Of a stretch of DNA of 48,583 bases, positions 43,106-48,583 are shown in pieces; position 1 is the first letter of the stretch; each line of letters opens with the position of its first letter. Position numbers and translations under genes: made by a program. The DNA comes from Muribaculaceae bacterium (GTDB lineage: Bacteria > Bacteroidota > Bacteroidia > Bacteroidales > Muribaculaceae), in contig VSPM01000017.1 of assembly GCA_009775365.1 (NCBI GenBank), positions 1 through 48,583 of the forward strand. Direction: 5' to 3'. Below the pieces are notes generated by a model. That model had not been told where the DNA came from. It ran no database searches and saw only the letters and a program-made list of their open reading frames with translations.

Positions 43106-43381
43106 TTAATTATCTCTTACAAATAAACGGTGATTTAGATTGAAATCGTATCCTCCGGCACTCCAATCTTTAGTAGGGTTATAGAAAGTGTTATCGTAGT
43201 TGCCATCCCATCCCCAGTTCATAGAAATGTCTAAGATTGCTGTGGATTCAGAAATTACCTCATTTGTATAGGCATATTCAATAATATTTCCATTGATATC
43301 AGTGATATCGCTTATCCATTTGTCTACTGTACCCGGGGGGGTGGGTCTCATGGCCGCGCCGACAATGTAAATATAAGACAA
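43106..43381 (-). pseudogene. C-terminal remnant of a C10 (streptopain-like) cysteine peptidase
   Basis: About 90 codons are open, without a good start codon. The last 45 residues (ILDISMNWGWDGNYDNTFYN, then GGYDFNLNHRLFVRDN) match the end of C10 peptidases, where NWGWDG carries the conserved Trp. The catalytic Cys (GCVATA-type) and His (HAWVIDG-type) regions are absent. A run of seven G (43335-43341, C on the coding strand) lies near the 5' end and the frame has a stop at 43405-43403. This is a truncated gene, possibly frameshifted. It is on the same strand as the serpin and PCAT genes. Confidence 0.6.
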
Positions 43382-43498
43382 ATTGCCTATACAAAAGTTT
43401 AATCACCATAACTTAAATTATTTTAAATTTTGGATGAGGGATTTCAAGGAGCAGAGAATCTTGCCCCTTAATCTGAGATTATAAAAAATGCCCCGTCA

Positions 43499-45682
43499 TC
43501 ATGTGCCTAATTCAAGCTGGTTCTTCACGAGTGTGTAGTACGCTCCCTGCTTTCGTATGAGCGATTCATGGCTGCCGGTTTCTGCCACCCTGCCGCCGTC
43601 AAGCACAATTATCTTGTCGGCGTCTCTGACTGTGGAGAGGCGGTGGGCCACCACGACCACTGTCCTTCCTTTATAGAAGCGCGCAAGATTTTCCACTATC
43701 ACGCGCTCGTTCTTAGCGTCAAGAGCGTTCGTGGCCTCGTCGAGCAAAATGAAAGGGGGATTCTTATAGACGGCGCGGGCGATCAGGATTCTTTGTTTCT
43801 GTCCTTGGCTCAGCCCAACTCCGTCGGGCCCGATTTTAGTGTCATATTTCAATGGCAGAGAGTTGATATATTCTTTTATATTGGCCACCATCGCAGCTTC
43901 CTCAACCCTGTTTCTGTCTATTTCTCCATCGCTCACTGCAATATTTCTTTCTATAGACTCTGAAAATATAACCCCGTCCTGCATCACGACTCCACATTGC
44001 CTGCGCCACCATTCAAGATTGAGCCGATTCATGTCATTCCCGGCAATCTTCAATACCCCGGCATTGATCTGATAATATCCTAAAATGAGTTTTATCAATG
44101 TGGTTTTCCCACTCCCGGACGCACCGACAATAGCTGTGACTTTTCCCTCCGGAATATCAAATGATATATCCTCAAGTGTGTTGACAAGTGCATGCGAATC
44201 ATACTTGAAGCAGACTTTATCAAAGGATATCGACTTGTTGGCATTGTTGGCAACGTTCGTTTCCTCTCTGCCTGAATCTTCGTCAACCCCGTCGTGAATC
44301 TCGTTGATTCGCTCCAGTGATATTTTCACATCCTGTATCGAGTAGACGAACTGCATCATCTGTTCCACCGGAGAACTTAGCTGCCCGACTATATATTGCA
44401 CGGCAAGCATCGCGCCAAGCGACATGACGCCTTTTATAACTGCAGTGGCCGCCAGAACCGTTATAAGGATATTCTTGACTTCATTTATGAATATGGCCCC
44501 GGCTTCCTGCGATTGTTGAAGCCGAAGAGATTTCATCTGCACGTTATAAAAGTCTGTCTGGGCGTCTTCCCATTCTTTGCGGTGTCTTATGCCGCAGTCC
44601 TGCAATTTCACTTCCTGCATTGAGGTTATAAGGCGGTAGGTGCGGTTCTGGCTCAGTGCCTGACATTCAAAAAGTTCATAGTCAATGGCCTTTCGCCGTT
44701 TCAGAAATATAGCGGTCCAAGCCCCGTAGGCCACACTGCCGGCAATGAAAACCCCGAACAGCAACGGGTCATAAATCAGCAACACCGCACCGAAGATCAT
44801 AAAGCTTAAAACAGCAAAGGCAATGCTGAGCGCCTGCCCTGTAAGAAATGATTGCATCCGGCTGTGGTCATTCATGCGTTGGAGCAGATCTCCAATCAGT
44901 TTGATGTCAAAAAAAGACATGGGAAGCCTGAGGAGCTTCCTGATGAAATCGCTTACCAGGTCAATGTTTATATTCATCGAGATCCGTAACAATAGCCGCG
45001 AGCGCACGAAGTTTGCAAGCGTGCGTCCCGCAACTATCATCAACTCTCCAAGAAGCACAAGCCATATGAATCCGATATTCTTATCGTTGATGCCTCGATC
45101 CACTATCGACTGCGTAAGAAAAGGCATCACAAGCTGCATCGCGCATCCCGACAGAAGCGTGAACACAACCACTGCGAGATGCCGTATGTGCCGGCGCATA
45201 TATTCGGCAAGGAAACGGAATGACCGTTTCTCGCCTCCGCCAAGCTCTCTGACTGTGCCAAATTTATCAGAAGGTTCAAAAAACATGGCGATCCCTTTTC
45301 TGTCGTCGCCGGATGCCCAGTGCTGCAGAAACTCGGCACACGAATAGCATATTTTCCCTTTTGCCGGGTCTGCCAGATAGAAGCGTGCGCCGTCTTTAGA
45401 TATTTTCCATAACACCACGAAATGATTCTGATTCCAGTGCAGTATGGCAGGGAGGGGGCTTTTCAGAAGTGAGCCGGCTCCGATTTTTACAGTCGAGGTC
45501 TCAAGCCCGAGGCTCTTTGCGGCATCCGCCATCCCCTTCATCGACACGCCCTCCGTTGTGGCGTGGCACAGGGAGTCGAGAAAACGCAAGGAGTATTCAA
45601 TGCCGAAGTGGCGGCACACCATGGAAAGAGCCGCCACCCCGCATTGCATGGAGTCTTTTTGTCTGACGAACTTGAAGGACAT
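43499..45682 (-). CDS. Peptidase-containing ABC transporter (C39 peptidase, PCAT type)
   Basis: This exporter cleaves the leader of a double-glycine-type peptide and pumps the core out across the inner membrane. The C39 domain has catalytic Cys14 (KDSMQCGVAALSMV), His87 (HWNQNHFVVLW) and Asp105 (FYLADPAKGK). Six membrane segments follow at about 160-430. The nucleotide-binding domain holds Walker A VGASGSGKTTLIKL, signature GLSQGQKQRILIARA, Walker B FILLDEATNALD and the switch His in VVVAHRLSTV. Length 727 is typical. All catalytic residues are intact. It starts 18 bases after the outer-membrane protein gene, so the two are co-transcribed. No HlyD-type adaptor is in the window. Confidence 0.95.
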   Translation of the reverse strand: MSFKFVRQKDSMQCGVAALSMVCRHFGIEYSLRFLDSLCHATTEGVSMKGMADAAKSLGLETSTVKIGAGSLLKSPLPAILHWNQNHFVVLWKISKDGARFYLADPAKGKICYSCAEFLQHWASGDDRKGIAMFFEPSDKFGTVRELGGGEKRSFRFLAEYMRRHIRHLAVVVFTLLSGCAMQLVMPFLTQSIVDRGINDKNIGFIWLVLLGELMIVAGRTLANFVRSRLLLRISMNINIDLVSDFIRKLLRLPMSFFDIKLIGDLLQRMNDHSRMQSFLTGQALSIAFAVLSFMIFGAVLLIYDPLLFGVFIAGSVAYGAWTAIFLKRRKAIDYELFECQALSQNRTYRLITSMQEVKLQDCGIRHRKEWEDAQTDFYNVQMKSLRLQQSQEAGAIFINEVKNILITVLAATAVIKGVMSLGAMLAVQYIVGQLSSPVEQMMQFVYSIQDVKISLERINEIHDGVDEDSGREETNVANNANKSISFDKVCFKYDSHALVNTLEDISFDIPEGKVTAIVGASGSGKTTLIKLILGYYQINAGVLKIAGNDMNRLNLEWWRRQCGVVMQDGVIFSESIERNIAVSDGEIDRNRVEEAAMVANIKEYINSLPLKYDTKIGPDGVGLSQGQKQRILIARAVYKNPPFILLDEATNALDAKNERVIVENLARFYKGRTVVVVAHRLSTVRDADKIIVLDGGRVAETGSHESLIRKQGAYYTLVKNQLELGT

Positions 45683-45700
45683 ATTTTTTTGACACCCTTA

Positions 45701-47827
45701 TTACATGATGGCTGATCCTGCGTCAGACTGGCTCCCCACCTCGTCTCCGCGACTCACTTTCTTCCCGTAGCCGAAGGTGTAGGTGGCGGACAGTCCGAGT
45801 GCCCGCCTGTAATTGCCGTTGAATGTGGTGGTCAGGACAGAGTAGATGGGGGTGTGCAGCTCGGCCCAGCTTCCGTCGTACCGGCTCCTGAACGGGTTGT
45901 GGACAGACACGGACAGGTTCCATGAATTTTTCGACCATCCGGCCTGAAGGTAATAAGAGCTCCGGTTTGTGAGATAGACGCCTGTTTTCTCATAAAGGTT
46001 ATGGTATCTTGTGGTATATCCGACAATGATATTGAAGTTGCCAATGTAGTATTGACCGGCAATAGTGCCCGCAAACACATTCTTGGAGTCATCAATGTAG
46101 CCCGTGGAGATGCTGCGGCCGAAATACGGCGACGCCTGAAAGATGAGGCTGTTGCCAAACAGCCTCAGCACGGCGTTCACTCCGAAGTTCAAGACAGTGA
46201 AATCCCCGCTGTTCCGATATGACCTGATCACTCCTCTCCCGTTGTCGTAAAGCTCATAAGTTGTCACGGCGCGATTGTAAGACCCGTAATAAGAGGCATA
46301 GGCGGTGACCGAGAATTTATTTGAGGGCAGGAAGGTGTAATTTGCGTTGGCTCCTAAATACCTGTTGTTTTTAATCAGAGGATTGCCGGTGCGGAATAAC
46401 AGCTCGTTCACTTGTATCACGTTAGGCGAATGCTCCGCTATCTGCGGCGACGACGTGCCGTAATTCAAACTTAAGGACATATAGTTCTTCTGAGTAGGGG
46501 CATATGTGCCTGAAAGATGAATGACGGGATACAGGTCGTTATACTTTTCTCCGTTGGTCTTTATGAAATTTCCGGCTAATGTGACACTTGCATCTAACCT
46601 GAATTTTTGGAGGCCAAGGGTGTACCCGATTTCTGAAGAAATAATATAGGATGAGAAATCGGAGTCGTATGGCGACGAGCCGTAATACCTCACGTCGTTT
46701 ATGCTGCCTTCCCCTGACACATCTGCCGACAGGGTGTGAATCCCGTTGAACACTTTCCTCGCGTTTACGCCGAGTCGCGCTTGATATGCATTCTCCCTCG
46801 CATCGTTGACTATGTGGTCAGAGCCTGGGACTGATGTGGAGTAGGAGCTGTAGGAGTTCCTGTGGGTGTAGACGAAAGAAGGGTCTGCTGTAAGGCTCCA
46901 TCCTTTCGGCAGCGAGAAATAGTAGTCCCCTTTCCATGACAATGTGCTCGACACATAAGGGGTGTTGTCTTCATATGTATAGTCTGCCCCGTTCGCCGGC
47001 TCGAATAACAGCCGGCCCTCGCTCTTAGAGCGGTAGCGGTCGTTGAAGCTGTAGCCTATGGTGTTGGAGATGCGGAGTCTGTCTGTGCTGTAGACGGCCC
47101 TGAAGGTGGCCGGGATTGAGACATGTTTGAAATCAGAGGAGAGGAACTCCTGTTTTCTGGTGACATCTCCTGAAGGGAGCGAGAAAGTGGTTGTCTGTGA
47201 CTGGCCCAGATGGGATGAGGAGACGTTGTTGGCGGCGACGTAGAGGTCGTATGTCATTTTCCGGAATGCGAACTTCGAGAACAGGGAGGCCTGGTTGGAG
47301 AAATCCTGTAGAAGGAACTGCCTGTCGGAGATTTTCGTGTAGCCTCCGTACTCATATTCCTGCACTATGATATTGACTGCGTGCCGGGCGCCTCTGAACC
47401 TCGGGTCTGTGGGGAAGTCGAGATACTCCACGCTGCGCACGTCCGACATCCGCATCCCCTGGATGTCCTCCGGAGTGGCGGGGGCATAGTTTATGAACAG
47501 GCTCACGTCCTCCCCCGCAGCTGTCTTCACTGTCATCGCCACGTCGTCAGCGTTAAGCTGCGATATGGCCATCCTCTTCAGCAGCTCTATGGCGTTCTGA
47601 GAGGCGTTCTTCACCCTTGTAGAGGGCTTGTATGTAACCTTTTCCGCCGTGGCCCGCTGCATCTGCCCCTCCACGACCACCTCCTTGAGGTCGACGGTGG
47701 CGGTGTCCCCCTTTTCTTGAGCAAGGGGGGCAAGCGGCCATGCGGCGCACGCCGCTGTCAGCAAGATTGATCCGATAATGCGGGACGGGAACAAGGGCAC
47801 ATGCAGGTAGTGTAACATCTTTTTCAT
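45701..47827 (-). CDS. Outer-membrane beta-barrel protein with TonB-receptor-like plug (OMP_b-brl_3 type)
   Basis: The 708-residue product starts at ATG 47827 with signal MKKMLHYLHVPLFPSRIIGS and cleavage near PLAQEK; the frame runs 50 codons further upstream but through the promoter. After DLKEVVVEGQMQRATAEKVT a plug-like domain covers about 50-170 (AIELLKRMAISQLNADDVAM, MRMSDVRSVEYLDFPTDPRF). The rest is a beta-barrel with many aromatic alternating strands (YMSLSLNYGTSSPQIAEHSP, RYLGANANYTFLPSNKFSV). It lacks the carboxypeptidase-like N-terminal domain common in this family. Its own promoter and the tight link to the PCAT gene suggest a role in exporting or sensing the same peptide. Confidence 0.85.
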   Translation of the reverse strand: MKKMLHYLHVPLFPSRIIGSILLTAACAAWPLAPLAQEKGDTATVDLKEVVVEGQMQRATAEKVTYKPSTRVKNASQNAIELLKRMAISQLNADDVAMTVKTAAGEDVSLFINYAPATPEDIQGMRMSDVRSVEYLDFPTDPRFRGARHAVNIIVQEYEYGGYTKISDRQFLLQDFSNQASLFSKFAFRKMTYDLYVAANNVSSSHLGQSQTTTFSLPSGDVTRKQEFLSSDFKHVSIPATFRAVYSTDRLRISNTIGYSFNDRYRSKSEGRLLFEPANGADYTYEDNTPYVSSTLSWKGDYYFSLPKGWSLTADPSFVYTHRNSYSSYSTSVPGSDHIVNDARENAYQARLGVNARKVFNGIHTLSADVSGEGSINDVRYYGSSPYDSDFSSYIISSEIGYTLGLQKFRLDASVTLAGNFIKTNGEKYNDLYPVIHLSGTYAPTQKNYMSLSLNYGTSSPQIAEHSPNVIQVNELLFRTGNPLIKNNRYLGANANYTFLPSNKFSVTAYASYYGSYNRAVTTYELYDNGRGVIRSYRNSGDFTVLNFGVNAVLRLFGNSLIFQASPYFGRSISTGYIDDSKNVFAGTIAGQYYIGNFNIIVGYTTRYHNLYEKTGVYLTNRSSYYLQAGWSKNSWNLSVSVHNPFRSRYDGSWAELHTPIYSVLTTTFNGNYRRALGLSATYTFGYGKKVSRGDEVGSQSDAGSAIM

Positions 47828-47884
47828 AAATAAAAATGTGGTTAGGTGTGAATAGGGAATACAGACGATGGCGCGTCTGCCTTG

Positions 47885-47915
47885 CAAAGTTAGCGTCCGC
47901 ATCGTCAATATGCAA
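47885..47915 (-). promoter_or_regulatory. Promoter of the outer-membrane protein-PCAT operon
   Basis: On the minus strand TTG (47915-47913), 20 bases, TAACTTTG (47892-47885) matches the consensus fully. Transcription would begin near 47878, leaving a leader of about 50 bases that contains CACACCTAACCACA, similar to the leaders of the secreted paralogues. Confidence 0.7.
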
Positions 47916-47951
47916 GTATATTTCCTATTTTTTTTGAGACTATAAGATTTT

Positions 47952-48509
47952 TCAGTCGTTTTTATAACATCGGTCAATGAAATTCACTATAGAGTCAGAG
48001 AAAGGGGAGTCCATGATCTCCTCTTTGCAATAGGAGCTTCCGTTGACATGCTCTTTGGGGCATAGCCCCATGCATATTGGCAGCTTCCTGCACTTCAGGC
48101 ACCGCTCGTTGCAGAATGTCGGCTCTGTGTACCTCTCGTCAAACCGGCCGCTCCATTCAATCGTGCCGTCCTCAAGAAGGATGCCTCTCGGGTTGTCATC
48201 ATATAGGTCGTTGCACGCGGTGCATTTTACCACATTGCCGTTAAAATTAAATGCATTATAGTATTTACTGCTGGCATAGCACGGCATATAATTTGAAATC
48301 GGGCTCCAGTATTCCACTTTGTAGCCCTCTTCCTTGAATCTGTCGAGAATTGAGTATAAAGTGGTTGAGAAAGACCTGTCAATTTTTTCTTGCCATACCT
48401 TCCGTGGAAGGATGGTTATCTTTCCACGGTTCGCGGTGGAGATGAAGGCGTTGACCTCATCGACTATCGAAGGGGACAGATTCTTGTGAGTGTAGTTTAT
48501 GCGCAGTGT
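47952..48509 (-). pseudogene. C-terminal half of a radical SAM/SPASM peptide maturase (5' truncated)
   Basis: The frame is open from 48509 to the TGA at 47954 (about 185 residues) but is closed by TAG at 48512-48510, and no start-plus-core is present. The fragment runs from the end of the radical SAM barrel (TLRINYTHKNLSPSIVDEVN) into a SPASM domain. Its cluster-binding cysteines are in MPCYASSKYY, NGNVVKCTACNDLYDDNPRG, TFCNERCLKCRKLPICMGLC and SSYCKEE. NPRGILLEDGTIEW is typical of Bacteroidales peptide maturases that modify GG-leader precursors (GG-Bacteroidales RiPP type). The CxxxCxxC core would lie upstream, beyond the break. The downstream PCAT and barrel genes fit the same pathway. Confidence 0.8.
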
Positions 48510-48583
48510 CTAGTCCGGAAAAGTGTTGACCGTCAGATTCAACATTTTTTAGTAAAATGTGTGAAGAAAACAAAAAATTCTGG
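48510..48583. mobile_element. Probable end of a mobile element, continuing past the right edge
   Basis: Homology of the maturase frame stops at about 48510 and unrelated AT-rich sequence follows. It starts TAGTCCGGAAAAGTGTTGAC and contains a palindrome-like TGTTGA-N9-TCAACA (48524-48544). This looks like the terminal region of an insertion sequence. I cannot name its family, and the other end is outside the window. Confidence 0.45.

Overview
The window looks like chromosomal DNA from a gut Bacteroidota (order Bacteroidales, Muribaculaceae-like by feel; the family is an inference, not measured). The evidence is: Bacteroidota-type promoters (TTG, 19-21 bases, TAnnTTTG), almost no Shine-Dalgarno signals, type IX secretion (T9SS) C-terminal sorting domains, a gingipain-like C25 peptidase, a C10 peptidase remnant, a TPR/HTH membrane regulator and an OMP_b-brl_3-type outer-membrane barrel.

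Layout. (1) Bases 1-17030, minus strand: a THUMP-type RNA methyltransferase running off the left edge, then an almost complete division and cell-wall (dcw) cluster. In transcription order it is rsmH-ftsL-ftsI-murE-mraY-murD-ftsW-murG-murC-ftsQ-ftsA-ftsZ. mraZ is absent from its usual place; an Ala/Lys-rich small-protein gene lies there instead. (2) Bases 17223-21527: that small protein, a frameshifted regulator remnant, a large secreted T9SS-type protein, and a coupled dispanin/DUF2752 pair. (3) Bases 21600-31100, an accessory region: two tandem secreted paralogues sharing a nearly identical sorting-domain-plus-hairpin cassette, an IS5-type element inserted in the leader of one of them, a C25 peptidase, a tail-fibre/S74 protein, a small secreted protein, and a TPR/HTH regulator with four repeated boxes upstream of its promoter. 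(4) Bases 31387-41329, plus strand housekeeping: ybeY-mnmG, a candidate parS site, apt, uvrC, rnr and a secreted glycoside hydrolase. (5) Bases 41330-48583, accessory, minus strand: a lipoprotein serpin, a MITE-like element, a C10 peptidase remnant, a peptidase-containing ABC exporter (PCAT), an outer-membrane barrel, and the C-terminal half of a radical SAM/SPASM peptide maturase cut off by what looks like another mobile element at the right edge.

How they work together. The dcw genes supply lipid II (MurC, D, E, G, MraY) and the septal machine (FtsZ, A, Q, L, W, I). The accessory genes centre on secretion and proteolysis at the cell surface. The most interesting locus is the right end. A radical SAM maturase, a C39-peptidase exporter and an outer-membrane barrel together suggest a ribosomally made, modified and exported peptide (RiPP) system, with the maturase now broken. 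Just downstream on the same strand is what appears to have been a tightly spaced C10 peptidase-serpin (protease-inhibitor) pair, later split by a MITE whose target duplication contains the peptidase stop codon. No tRNA, rRNA or CRISPR array was recognised.
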